Position numbers and translations under genes: made by a program | The notes under the pieces: generated by a model | Databases searched by the model: none | Seen by the model: only the letters and a program-made list of their open reading frames with translations | What the model was told of the DNA's origin: nothing | In this document: positions 26,839-35,053 of the stretch, piece by piece | Layout: every line of letters starts with the position of its first letter | How positions within the stretch are numbered: the first letter of the stretch is position 1 | Origin: an uncultured Eubacteriales bacterium | GTDB taxonomy: Bacteria; Bacillota; Clostridia; Christensenellales; Borkfalkiaceae | Direction of reading: 5' to 3' | Assembly: GCA_958421945.1 (NCBI GenBank) | Contig: CATZMZ010000001.1 | Span: forward strand, 1-64,000 | DNA length: 64,000 bases

Positions 26839-26839
26839 A

Positions 26840-26868
26840 TTGCAAAAAAAAACAATTTAATGTATAAT
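26840..26868 (+). promoter_or_regulatory. Promoter of the cpsD/cpsB pair
   Basis: TTGCAA 26840-26845, 17-base spacer, TATAAT 26863-26868. Untranslated leader of about 70 bases. Confidence 0.8.
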
Positions 26869-26945
26869 CTAATTATCGGTGATAAAATCGAAGTATGGGT
26901 TTTCGGTTTATCGCGCGAATTTTTTAATCGGAGTACTGCGCTATT

Positions 26946-27686
26946 ATGACTTTGTTAAAAAAGAAAAATATGCAGAAGGGTTTAAGTAAAATTGTCGTTA
27001 CCGAAAAAACTACGGGCGAACACGCGGAGGGGTATAACAGACTGCGCGATAACGTCTTGTTTTTAAATGCCGCGGGCGATACCAAGGTTATTCAGATCGA
27101 ATCTTCGGTTGCTAACGAATGCAAAACCACCGTCACGTGCAACCTTGCGGTCAGCCTCGGTTACGCGGGCAAAAAGGTCGTGGTCGTGGAAGCGGATTTC
27201 CGCCGCCCGAACGCGCACAGGCTTTTCAAGGCCGACGGGGATACGGGTATCGCCGAATTTATTATGGATAAGGCTTCCAAAGATGAAATCGTCAAGCACA
27301 CCGATTATCCCAACGTGGATTTGATTACGCGCGGCGGGGAAATTACTAATCCGTCGCTGGTGTTCCTTTCTGATAAGTTTAAAGAGTTAATCGCCGAACT
27401 GCGCGAAAAATACGATTACGTGCTGCTCGATTGTGCGCCCGTGTTGCAGGTTTCGGATTATATCCACATTGCCAAGGTGTCGGACGGGGTAATTCTGCTC
27501 GTCGCGTATGCAACCACTTCTAAATTCGCGGTCGCGGACGCCGTGGCGGAACTGAAAAAGAACGACGTTAAGCTTCTCGGAACGGTGTTTACCAAGTACG
27601 ACCGCAAAAAGGATTACGGACACGCTTTCGGCTATAAATATTACGGCTATGGTTACACTGCGGAAGGTCACGCGGACGTGAAATAA
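26946..27686 (+). CDS. CpsD/CapB-type bacterial tyrosine kinase (BY-kinase)
   Basis: 246 residues. The Walker A region (residues 53-62) reads SSVANECKTT instead of the usual GEGKST form: Lys60 is kept, but the glycines are replaced by Asn57 and Cys59. Walker A' is VVVVEADFRRP (residues 78-88) and Walker B LLDCAP (near 159-164). The C-terminus holds a tyrosine cluster (YGHAFGYKYYGYGY), the usual autophosphorylation tail. The transmembrane activator (CpsC/Wzz) is not adjacent. Partner phosphatase follows at 27727. It would regulate capsule or exopolysaccharide assembly; no glycosyltransferases are in the window. Confidence 0.88.
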   Translation: MTLLKKKNMQKGLSKIVVTEKTTGEHAEGYNRLRDNVLFLNAAGDTKVIQIESSVANECKTTVTCNLAVSLGYAGKKVVVVEADFRRPNAHRLFKADGDTGIAEFIMDKASKDEIVKHTDYPNVDLITRGGEITNPSLVFLSDKFKELIAELREKYDYVLLDCAPVLQVSDYIHIAKVSDGVILLVAYATTSKFAVADAVAELKKNDVKLLGTVFTKYDRKKDYGHAFGYKYYGYGYTAEGHADVK

Positions 27687-27726
27687 TAAATCGACGAAGT
27701 TTATCGCGTTAAAGGGGGAGGGGAAT

Positions 27727-28419
27727 TTGACGGATATACACACACACGTTTTGCCGTGCGTGGACGACGGCAGCCCTTCGGTCGAAAAATCCCTTACGAT
27801 GCTTGAAAAAGAAGCGGAGAACGGGATAACGAGGGTTGTTTTAACGCCGCACTTGCGGGAAAGGTTTAACGCTTCCGCCGCGCAATTAAAACAAGCGTTC
27901 GATGAATTTAACGCGCTTAAAAACGAAAGGGGCGTTCCCGTGGAACTGTTTTTGGGGCAGGAGCTTTATTACGATAACGACCTGCTATTTAAGGTGCAAA
28001 ACGGCGAAGCTCTTACGCTTGCGGGCGGCAAATACGTACTGCTGGAATTTTCCACGGTCAAATATTGCGAAGTAACGGAAGCGGTTTATAAATTCCTTAA
28101 AGCCGGCTATATACCCGTCGTCGCGCATCTGGAACGTTACGGGTATCTGACTTATGCCGACGCTTACGAGATTAAGGAGCTGGGCGGACTGATTCAGGTG
28201 AACGCGGAATCGGTTTACGGCAAAAATCGCACCGTAAAAATCGCCACGCGGAATTTGTTTCGCAGCGGACTCGTCGATTTCGTCGCGAGCGATTGCCACT
28301 GTTTCAGGGAAAACTATATGGCAAAGGCTTACGGCGTGGTTAAGCGCAGATACGGCGAAGAGGTTGCGCGTAAGGTGTTTGCCGACAACGCGAACGCTAT
28401 TATCGAAGCCGCGCGATAA
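27727..28419 (+). CDS. CpsB/YwqE-type PHP tyrosine-protein phosphatase
   Basis: 230 residues beginning at TTG 27727, with a strong GGGGGAGGGG site upstream. The N-terminal HTHVLP (His5, His7), DDGS, TPHL, GQELYY, HLERY and SDCH motifs are the metal ligands of the PHP fold. Members dephosphorylate the tyrosine tail of CpsD-type kinases, and the gene follows that kinase by 40 bases. Alternative ATG starts would lose the HTH metal motif, so the TTG start is required. Confidence 0.92.
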   Translation: MTDIHTHVLPCVDDGSPSVEKSLTMLEKEAENGITRVVLTPHLRERFNASAAQLKQAFDEFNALKNERGVPVELFLGQELYYDNDLLFKVQNGEALTLAGGKYVLLEFSTVKYCEVTEAVYKFLKAGYIPVVAHLERYGYLTYADAYEIKELGGLIQVNAESVYGKNRTVKIATRNLFRSGLVDFVASDCHCFRENYMAKAYGVVKRRYGEEVARKVFADNANAIIEAAR

Positions 28420-28466
28420 GTACACGGGCGATTAAAATCGGCTTGGCGTCGAATAAATAAAAATTT

Positions 28467-28494
28467 AAGGTCGGACGCGTTCTGACCTTTTTGT
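28467..28494 (+). terminator. Terminator after cpsB
   Basis: AAGGTCGGA (28467-28475), loop CGCGT, TCTGACCTT (28481-28489), 9 bp with one wobble, followed by TTTTG. Confidence 0.8.
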
Positions 28495-28592
28495 TTGAAG
28501 CTTTCGCGGTTTAGCGTTTATCGAACGGAGCGCAAGCTTTCCAAACGCCGAAGAGTTAAAACCGATGAAATAAAACGGGAGAATACGTAACT

Positions 28593-29291
28593 ATGGAAAA
28601 AATTATAATCGCAATCGGCGGCGGAGAAATAAAGAGCAAAACGACGCTTAAAATAGACGAATATATAGCAAAACTTGCAAAAAAACACGCGGGCGACAAG
28701 CGCGCCACGGGCTTGTTTTTCGGCACGGCTTCGCACGATTCCATGCCGTACTTTAACAGCTTTCGCAAAACGTATACGTCGGTGTTCGATATTAAAGCGG
28801 ACGTTGCGCTGACCGTTTACGGCGAAATGAACAAGGAGCATATTCAGGCGAAAATCGACGCGGCGGATATGATTTACGCGGGCGGCGGCGATACCGTCTT
28901 TATGCTCGACAAATGGCGCGAAACGGGGTTGCTTTCTTCTATTCTTGCCGCGTACGAGGCGGGCAAGATTATTTGCGGACTTTCCGCGGGTGCGATTTGC
29001 TGGTTTCGGGATATGTACACCGATTACGAGATTATGCGCGGCGAAAGTGCCGAATACGTACTTAAAAAGGGTTTGGGCGTGCTTGACGGAACTATGTGCC
29101 CGCATTTTAACGAACGCGAAAAGGATTTTATCGAAGTTATGCTTAAAAACGATATAAAAACCGCTTACGGCGTGGAAAACGACGCCGCGCTCGTGTTTGT
29201 TGACGGAAAGCTTACGGAAAGCTTATCGAGCGGCGGCAACGCCTATCTTCTCACTAACGACGGGGATAAAATAATCAAAACCAAGCTATGA
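28593..29291 (+). CDS. Peptidase E-type (S51) serine peptidase
   Basis: 232 residues. The nucleophile elbow GLSAGA (Ser131) plus AGGGDT (near 96-101), and CPHFNERE near 170 for the catalytic His and Glu, match the S51 fold that cleaves Asp-X dipeptides or cyanophycin-type peptides. Cytosolic, no signal peptide. It overlaps the next gene by four bases (ATGA), implying coupled translation with queH, although a functional link is not obvious. Confidence 0.88.
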   Translation: MEKIIIAIGGGEIKSKTTLKIDEYIAKLAKKHAGDKRATGLFFGTASHDSMPYFNSFRKTYTSVFDIKADVALTVYGEMNKEHIQAKIDAADMIYAGGGDTVFMLDKWRETGLLSSILAAYEAGKIICGLSAGAICWFRDMYTDYEIMRGESAEYVLKKGLGVLDGTMCPHFNEREKDFIEVMLKNDIKTAYGVENDAALVFVDGKLTESLSSGGNAYLLTNDGDKIIKTKL

Positions 29292-29896
29292 ATAAAATCG
29301 ATTATCAAAGGGAAATGGAAAAAATTATCGCGAAAAACAAGGCTGAAAAAATCAAGCCGAGGCTGCTGCTGCACGCATGCTGCGCGCCGTGCGCTTCCGC
29401 GGCAATAGAACGCGTTAAAGAGTTTTTCGAGCTTACCCTTTATTTTTATAATCCCAACATAGACGGGCGCGCGGAATACGATAAGCGCGCGGAGGAGCTG
29501 CAACGACTGTGCGCGGCGTTTGGCACGGACTGCGTTATCGCGGAGTTTAATCCGTCGGAGTTTTATTCCGCGGTGAACGGTTACGAAAACTGTCCCGAGG
29601 GCGGCGACAGGTGTTCCGTTTGTTTCCGCTTGCGCCTTTCGGGGGCGGCGGAATTCGCAAAAAAACACGGGTACGATTATTTCACCACGACGCTTACGCT
29701 TAGTCCGCTTAAAAATGCGGAGCTGATTAATGAAACGGGCAAAAGCGTTGCGGAAGAATACGGCGTCGCGTTTTTGCCGAGCAATTTTAAGAAAAAAGGC
29801 GGTTATTTAAGGTCGATAGAACTTTCGCGCGAATTCGATTTGTATCGTCAGAATTATTGCGGGTGCGCATTTTCCAAAAACAAAAACCCGCTGTGA
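29288..29896 (+). CDS. queH: Epoxyqueuosine reductase QueH
   Basis: 202 residues. HACCAPC (Cys31, Cys32, Cys35) near the N-terminus, FYNPNI, then YENCPEGGDRCSVCF and a final NYCGCAFS are the cysteine motifs of QueH (formerly DUF208), which binds iron-sulfur clusters and reduces epoxyqueuosine to queuosine in tRNA. It is the non-orthologous counterpart of QueG found in Clostridia. Start overlaps the peptidase stop. No other queuosine genes are nearby. Confidence 0.93.
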   Translation: MNKIDYQREMEKIIAKNKAEKIKPRLLLHACCAPCASAAIERVKEFFELTLYFYNPNIDGRAEYDKRAEELQRLCAAFGTDCVIAEFNPSEFYSAVNGYENCPEGGDRCSVCFRLRLSGAAEFAKKHGYDYFTTTLTLSPLKNAELINETGKSVAEEYGVAFLPSNFKKKGGYLRSIELSREFDLYRQNYCGCAFSKNKNPL

Positions 29897-29946
29897 CGTT
29901 ATCGGAAACGGCACGAACGGATTTGGTTATACGGTTATAAAGTTAA

Positions 29947-29980
29947 GGCGTAGCGATAAAACGGTTTTTATCGCTACGCC
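29947..29980. terminator. Perfect 15-bp hairpin after queH
   Basis: GGCGTAGCGATAAAA (29947-29961), loop CGGT, TTTTATCGCTACGCC (29966-29980). No T-run beyond the stem; may still stop transcription from either side, as queH and the DegV gene converge here. Confidence 0.6.
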
Positions 29981-30065
29981 GATTGCATTTAAATGCGTTA
30001 GTTATCGCGTCGGGGTAAGGCAACTTTGTGCCGCCGGGCGGCGTTAATTAAGTCGCAGGGCGGGG

Positions 30066-30911
30066 TTAATTCTGCCCGTCGTTAAAATACAAGATACCCA
30101 AAGTGTGTCCGCCGCAGTGGCTTGCGATGGTGCAGCCGGCGCGCGTATAAAGAATTTCCTTAAAGCCTGCGTTTTCGCAAACCGCGCGTGCCGCGTCAAG
30201 CATTTCGGGAGTGGCGGTGGTATAGGTGATAAAAACCCGCGTTAAATCGGGCGTGTTAAAATCGGCAAGCGCGCTTTCGCAATATTTGCCGACGACCGCG
30301 TCGATTTTCCCACGGAATTTTTTATCCGAAATCATTTTGCCGTTATTAAGAATGATGCGCGGACGGATTTTAAGCAAATTCGCGCCGAACAGTTGCAAGC
30401 TGTTGCATCTGCCGCCTTTATATAGGTAATCTAATCTTTCGAGAACGAAGCTGACCTGCAACTTTTCGCGCCGTTCGATAAGTTTTTCGACGATGGCTTC
30501 GGGAGCAGTGCCTGCGTTCGCAAGTTCGCGCGCGTAAATCGCGAGCAGCCCTATGCCCGTGGAAAGACTTTTGCTGTCGATAGCGTAAACGTTTTCAAGC
30601 CGTTCCGCAACGGAAAGGGCGTTGGCGCAAGAGGAAGTAATCGCGCCCGACAGGGCGATGTGAATAACCGCGTCGTAAGACTTTTTAAGTTCCGTAAAAT
30701 ACTCCTCGTATTCGAATTCGTTGATCGCGGTGGTTTTGGGCAAAATTTTGTTTTTGTCGACGTAATCGAAAATGTCTTCGGGCGAACGTTCGCCGTCGGT
30801 AAACAGCGTATCGCCGAGAATAATGTGATACGGAATCACTTTAATATCGTATTTTTCCAACAATTCCTTGGAAAGGTCGCTGGTAGATTCGACGGAAATT
30901 GCAATCTTCAT
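30066..30911 (-). CDS. DegV family fatty-acid-binding protein (FakB type)
   Basis: 281 residues. STSDLSKELLEKYDI near residue 9, TDGE near 38, TTAINEFEY near 58, SGAITSSC near 86 and the C-terminal SHCGGHTLGILY segment are DegV family features. Proteins of this family hold a fatty acid while FakA phosphorylates its carboxylate; the acyl-phosphate then feeds PlsX. fakA (58043), plsX (32849) and a second DegV (34139) are all in this window. Ribosome site AAGGAG; promoter at 30969-30997. Confidence 0.9.
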   Translation of the reverse strand: MKIAISVESTSDLSKELLEKYDIKVIPYHIILGDTLFTDGERSPEDIFDYVDKNKILPKTTAINEFEYEEYFTELKKSYDAVIHIALSGAITSSCANALSVAERLENVYAIDSKSLSTGIGLLAIYARELANAGTAPEAIVEKLIERREKLQVSFVLERLDYLYKGGRCNSLQLFGANLLKIRPRIILNNGKMISDKKFRGKIDAVVGKYCESALADFNTPDLTRVFITYTTATPEMLDAARAVCENAGFKEILYTRAGCTIASHCGGHTLGILYFNDGQN

Positions 30912-30968
30912 AATAGTCTCCTTATTAAGGGTTTAGCCAAAAGCGGCGCGCCACAAATGCGCAAGCTT

Positions 30969-30997
30969 ATTTTAACATATTTGTTTGTCGATGACAA
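30969..30997 (-). promoter_or_regulatory. Promoter of the DegV gene
   Basis: Minus-strand TTGTCA (30997-30992), 17-base spacer, TAAAAT (30974-30969). Confidence 0.8.
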
Positions 30998-31173
30998 CCG
31001 TTTTTCACGTTAAGACGAAAGGTTTTGCAAAGTTTTATAAAATTTGCCGCGAATTCGGTTATAAAAGTCGGCTGCTCGGTCGATTTGCGTGCGTGGCGTA
31101 CCCGTTAAGTAAATTTTCAATTTAAAAAATGCCGCTCAACGGACAAAGATGCATATAAAGAAGTTAAAAACAC

Positions 31174-31203
31174 TTGCTTTTAACGGGGGTTAAGTGCTAT
31201 CAT
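31174..31203 (+). promoter_or_regulatory. Possible promoter of aspS
   Basis: TTGCTT 31174-31179, 18-base spacer, TATCAT 31198-31203; 85 bases before the start codon. Confidence 0.5.
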
Positions 31204-31287
31204 ATTAAAGTAAATTAAAGCAAAACAAGCGGCGCGGCGCGAATGCGGAGGGTTTCCCCGTTTTTTGTCGCCGTTAAGGAGTGAAAT

Positions 31288-32625
31288 ATGGAACAGATGA
31301 ACGGGGTTATCACCCGTAAATACGTAGAGTACGACGAGTTTAAAAATTACGACGGGCAGGTCGTTACGATTGCCGGTTACATTCACAGAATTCGCGAAAT
31401 GACCGGCTTTTCGTTCGTTATTATCCGCACCGAACGGGATACCGTGCAGTGCGTGTATTCGCCCGATTTTTCCGATTATCGGTGGGACGAAAGACTGTGC
31501 GAAGAGGCTACGGTAAACGTAACGGGCAAAATCGTTTCGAGTAAGGACGCGCAGGGTAACGACAGGTTCGAATTGCAGATTCACGATATTCGGATTTTAT
31601 CGCTGCCTGCCGCGTCGTTGCCTATCGTTATAAATAAAAAACAGCTGGACGGCATAAATCTCAATACCGTTCTCGATTTGCGCCCCGTGTCTATGCGCAA
31701 TCCCAAAGAACGCGCGATTTTTAAAATTCAGGAAGGCATCGCAAGGGGTTTCCGCGAGTTTTTAATGCAACAGTGCTTTACCGAAATCCGTTCGCCTAAA
31801 ATCAATTTCGCGGGAGCGGAGGGCGGCACGAACGTGTTTAAGCTCGATTATTTCGGAAAAATCGTTTATCTCGCGCAAAGTCCGCAGTTATATAAGCAAG
31901 CTTTGGTAGGCGTGTATCAACGCGTGTTCGAAATCGCGCCCGTGTTCCGCGCGGAACACCACGACACCTCGCGCCATCTTAACGAGTACACGTCCATGGA
32001 CTTGGAAATGGGCTTTATCGACAGCTTCGAGGACATTATGAATATGGAAACGGGCGTGCTTAAATATATAATGCAGCTGTTAAAGACTGATTACGCAAAG
32101 GAAATCGCGCTGCTGAAAGCCGATATACCCGAAATTACCGCTATACCTTGCATTAAGTTTATGGACGCGAAAGAGCTGATTATGAAAAAGTTTAAGTATC
32201 AGCCTACCGATATGAAGGATTTTGACCCGACCGAGGAGGAGCTTATCGGCAAGTACGCCAAAAAAGAGCTTAATTCGGATTTCATTTTCGTAACGCATTA
32301 CCCGTCCAAAAAGCGTCCGTTCTACACGATGGATGACCCGAACGACCCCGAATATACGTTGTCGTTCGACCTGCTGTTCAGGGGGCTGGAAATTACCTCC
32401 GGCGGGCAGCGTATTCACGATTATAACGAGCAGGTGGCGAAAATGCAGAAGATGGGCATGAATCCCGAATTGTTTGAAACGTACCTTATGCTGCACAAAT
32501 ACGGCGCGCCTCCGCACGGCGGTCTGGGCATAGGGCTTGAAAGGCTTACCATGCATTTGCTCGGGTTTAAAAACGTCAGGGAAGCGACGATGTTCCCGCG
32601 CGATATTAACAGGGTTACGCCGTAA
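31288..32625 (+). CDS. aspS: Archaeal-type aspartyl-tRNA synthetase (probably non-discriminating)
   Basis: 445 residues: an N-terminal OB-fold anticodon-binding domain (to about residue 105) and a class II catalytic core. GAEGGTNVFKLDYFG, AQSPQLYKQ, FRAEHHDTSRHLNEYTSMDLEM and the final GLGIGLERLTMHLLG (motif 3) mark it as AspRS; the SPQLYKQ element separates it from AsnRS. At 445 residues, without the bacterial GAD insertion, it is the short archaeal type that some Clostridia use, often charging both tRNA-Asp and tRNA-Asn ahead of GatCAB. Strong ribosome site AAGGAG. Confidence 0.9.
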   Translation: MEQMNGVITRKYVEYDEFKNYDGQVVTIAGYIHRIREMTGFSFVIIRTERDTVQCVYSPDFSDYRWDERLCEEATVNVTGKIVSSKDAQGNDRFELQIHDIRILSLPAASLPIVINKKQLDGINLNTVLDLRPVSMRNPKERAIFKIQEGIARGFREFLMQQCFTEIRSPKINFAGAEGGTNVFKLDYFGKIVYLAQSPQLYKQALVGVYQRVFEIAPVFRAEHHDTSRHLNEYTSMDLEMGFIDSFEDIMNMETGVLKYIMQLLKTDYAKEIALLKADIPEITAIPCIKFMDAKELIMKKFKYQPTDMKDFDPTEEELIGKYAKKELNSDFIFVTHYPSKKRPFYTMDDPNDPEYTLSFDLLFRGLEITSGGQRIHDYNEQVAKMQKMGMNPELFETYLMLHKYGAPPHGGLGIGLERLTMHLLGFKNVREATMFPRDINRVTP

Positions 32626-32764
32626 AATAATTTTCCGATTAAAATCTTTCGGGTGTTTATTAAGCGTCGACTAATAAAACTGCGTATCCGAAACGCGCTA
32701 AAAACAGACGTTGAAAAGGTGATTTAATAATACAGACGAATAATATAATATAATATAAAATGCA

Positions 32765-32804
32765 GCCGCCGTCGCAATTTCGCGACGGCGGCTTCGGTTT
32801 TTTT
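32765..32804 (+). terminator. Terminator of aspS
   Basis: GCCGCCGTCGC (32765-32775), loop, GCGACGGCGGC (32782-32792), then TTCGGTTTTTTT. Also stands between convergent aspS and plsX. Confidence 0.88.
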
Positions 32805-32848
32805 AGTTATAAATCGTTTTTGCGCCCGCATAAGCAGGGGTAAAGAAA

Positions 32849-33877
32849 TCACGCCTCGGGTGAAAGCTTCGCGCGCGATTTTTCCATTTCTTCGGCAATG
32901 GCTTCCCTTAAATTGTTTTTTTCCATATTATAAGCCTGCTCTACGCAATGAAACACCGAAAGAGCCTTACTCGACCCGTGTCCTTTAACGACCGTTTTTT
33001 TGCAGCCGAGCAGCACCGCGCCGCCGTAATTGTTATAATCCATAAGGTTTTTAATGCCCGTAAGCTCCTTTTTCATCAACAGCGCGCCCATTTTGGTTTT
33101 AAGGTTTTTCTTGATGGTTTTTTTCAACAGTTTTAAAAGTTCGAGACAGCCGCCTTCGGTCGCTTTAAGCAAAACGTTGCCCGAAAACCCGTCGCATACG
33201 ATTAAGTCGTATTTGCCCGAGATAAAATCTCTGCTTTCCATATTGCCGACGAAATTGATTTCGGGGTCGTTTTTAAGGTTCTGATAAACGGTTTTGCGCA
33301 ATTCGTCACCCTTTTCTTCTTCCGTGCCGACGTTAAGAAGCACGACGCGCGGCGATTTAATCCCGTAAGCTTTTTTAAGGTACAAATTGCCCATAACCGC
33401 AAACTGCGTAAGCTGCGTTTCGTCACATTCGATATTCGCGCCACTGTCGCACAGCGCAACGAAATCACCCGTAACCGTCGGTACTAACGGGCAGAACGCG
33501 GGACGCTTTACACCCGGAATCCTTCCTATTTTCAGCACCGCGCCCGCAAGCAACGCGCCCGTAGAGCCGGTGCTTACCATAGCGTTCACACCCTGCTCCG
33601 ACTTTAAAAGTTCAATACATTTAACCATCGAGCTGTCCGTTTTGCGGCGGATTGCTTCCGTGGGTTTATCGTGGCAGTCAATCACGTCGGGGGCGTGTAC
33701 GATTTTAACGCGCTCTTTATCGTATTTTTTATTCTGCAATTTTTGGTTGATTGCGGTTTCGTCGCCGACGAGGTAAATTTCCAGGTCGCTGATTTTTTCC
33801 AGCGCGGCGAGCGCGCCGTCAACGTTTGCGTCGGGACTTAAATCTCCGCCCATGGTGTCTATGGCAACTTTTATCAT
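32849..33877 (-). CDS. plsX: Phosphate acyltransferase PlsX
   Basis: 342 residues from ATG 33877, where GAGG lies seven bases upstream; an ATG at 33889 has no such site. IAIDTMGGD-like start (VAIDTMGGDLSPDANV), STGALLAG, CDSGANIEC and CDGFSGNVLLKATEG are PlsX hallmarks. It exchanges acyl groups between ACP and phosphate, providing acyl-phosphate for PlsY in phospholipid synthesis, and accepts acyl-phosphate made by FakA and DegV proteins. The common neighbours fabD, acpP and rpmF are absent here. Confidence 0.95.
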   Translation of the reverse strand: MIKVAIDTMGGDLSPDANVDGALAALEKISDLEIYLVGDETAINQKLQNKKYDKERVKIVHAPDVIDCHDKPTEAIRRKTDSSMVKCIELLKSEQGVNAMVSTGSTGALLAGAVLKIGRIPGVKRPAFCPLVPTVTGDFVALCDSGANIECDETQLTQFAVMGNLYLKKAYGIKSPRVVLLNVGTEEEKGDELRKTVYQNLKNDPEINFVGNMESRDFISGKYDLIVCDGFSGNVLLKATEGGCLELLKLLKKTIKKNLKTKMGALLMKKELTGIKNLMDYNNYGGAVLLGCKKTVVKGHGSSKALSVFHCVEQAYNMEKNNLREAIAEEMEKSRAKLSPEA

Positions 33878-33915
33878 AATTAACCTCATTTTGGTGGTTT
33901 TAATTTACTTTTTTC

Positions 33916-33944
33916 ATTTTATCATTTTTGCGCGGCATAGTCAA
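33916..33944 (-). promoter_or_regulatory. Promoter of plsX
   Basis: Minus-strand TTGACT (33944-33939), 17-base spacer, TAAAAT (33921-33916). No FapR-type operator recognised. Confidence 0.82.
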
Positions 33945-34033
33945 CGATAAACAAAACTTTTCTCCATCTTTTTTATCGTCTTTGTTTAATATGTATTATT
34001 CTTAATTTTAATACAACTCGGCAAAAATTCTTA

Positions 34034-34062
34034 TTGACATTTTACGCTGAATATATTAAAAT
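34034..34062 (+). promoter_or_regulatory. Promoter of the second DegV gene
   Basis: TTGACA 34034-34039, 17-base spacer, TAAAAT 34057-34062. The TTG of this -35 box is in frame with the gene but cannot be its start, as it precedes the transcript. Confidence 0.85.
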
Positions 34063-34138
34063 AATAAAGTTGACGAATATCGTCGAAAAAAGACGAACCT
34101 CGCCGAATAAAAACAAAAAAGTGGAGTTGACGGGCTAT

Positions 34139-35011
34139 ATGTACGCATTATTTACCGATACAGATACCGATATTACGCCTGAAGTCGCGAAAAAATACGA
34201 TTATCACCTGATAAGCATGCCTTACACGGTGGGCGAAAATGAAATTTATCCGTATAAAGACGAGGGGTACAGGTTCGATGTTCACGAATTTTATCAGTCT
34301 TTAAGAGATGGGGTTATGCCCAAAACCAGCGGGCTTTCTCCCCAAACGTATAAAGATTATTTCGAGCCGTTTTTTAAAGATGGCAAGGATATTTTATACG
34401 TTCACTTTTCCGCCGCGATGAGCGGAACTTTCGACGCGATGCGCATTGCTTTGCGCGAGCTTAAAGAGGCTTATCCCGAACGGAAATTTTACGAGGTGGA
34501 TACCAAGGGCATTACCATAGGCAGCTATAACATCGTTCTCGAAATCGGCGACCTTTATAAACAGGGTAAATCTCCCGAGGAAATTCTCGAATGGGCAAAA
34601 GCCGAGGTGGACAAGTTCGCGGTTTATTTCTTTGCGGACGATTTGCGGTTTTTCGCAAGGAGCGGCAGGGTTAAGGGTTTTAAGGCGTTTATGGGTAACA
34701 TTCTCGGCGTAAGACCTATTATTTATATGGGTTCGGACGGAATGATGACGTCGCTCGATACCGCGCGCGGTAGAAATAACGCCATTACGCGCCTTGTTTC
34801 TTACGTGGAACGCTTGCAGCACAATATTAAGTCTTATCGCGTTATCATCGGACATTCGGACGCGCTCGACACCGCGAAACTCGTCGGCGAAAGGCTTAAA
34901 ACGGAGTTCGGCGAGGATTTGAATATCGAATACGTCGCGGTTAATCCCACGGCGGGCAGTCACTGCGGTCCGAACGCGGTGGGCGTTTCTTTCCACGCGG
35001 TTCACCGCTGA
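34139..35011 (+). CDS. DegV family fatty-acid-binding protein (FakB type), second copy
   Basis: 290 residues from ATG 34139 (TGGAG upstream at about 12 bases); a longer frame back to 34034 begins inside the promoter. Motifs: FTDTDTDITPEVAKKYDYHL, KTSGLSPQTY, SAAMSGTFDAM, RFFARSGRVKG, and AGSHCGPNAVGVSF at the C-terminus. Clearly the same family as the 30066 gene but only distantly similar, which suggests preference for different acyl chains, as in organisms with several FakB proteins. Followed closely by an acetyltransferase-like gene. Confidence 0.9.
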   Translation: MYALFTDTDTDITPEVAKKYDYHLISMPYTVGENEIYPYKDEGYRFDVHEFYQSLRDGVMPKTSGLSPQTYKDYFEPFFKDGKDILYVHFSAAMSGTFDAMRIALRELKEAYPERKFYEVDTKGITIGSYNIVLEIGDLYKQGKSPEEILEWAKAEVDKFAVYFFADDLRFFARSGRVKGFKAFMGNILGVRPIIYMGSDGMMTSLDTARGRNNAITRLVSYVERLQHNIKSYRVIIGHSDALDTAKLVGERLKTEFGEDLNIEYVAVNPTAGSHCGPNAVGVSFHAVHR

Positions 35012-35053
35012 TTAAAGGTTTATTTAAATGTTTATCCGGGTGGGGTATTCGCT

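Larger units (their letters stand above)
30912..31287. other. Divergent intergenic region between DegV gene and aspS
   Basis: Contains the DegV promoter (30969-30997, minus) and a weaker plus-strand promoter at 31174-31203. No T-box sequence (GGUGG-type element) was found upstream of the synthetase gene. Confidence 0.6.

Noticed and set aside
31140..31287. T-box leader upstream of aspS
   Set aside because: No conserved T-box sequence or terminator found in this stretch.
34034..34138. Extended N-terminus for the second DegV protein from TTG 34034
   Set aside because: This TTG is the -35 box of the gene's own promoter; the DegV homology begins at ATG 34139.
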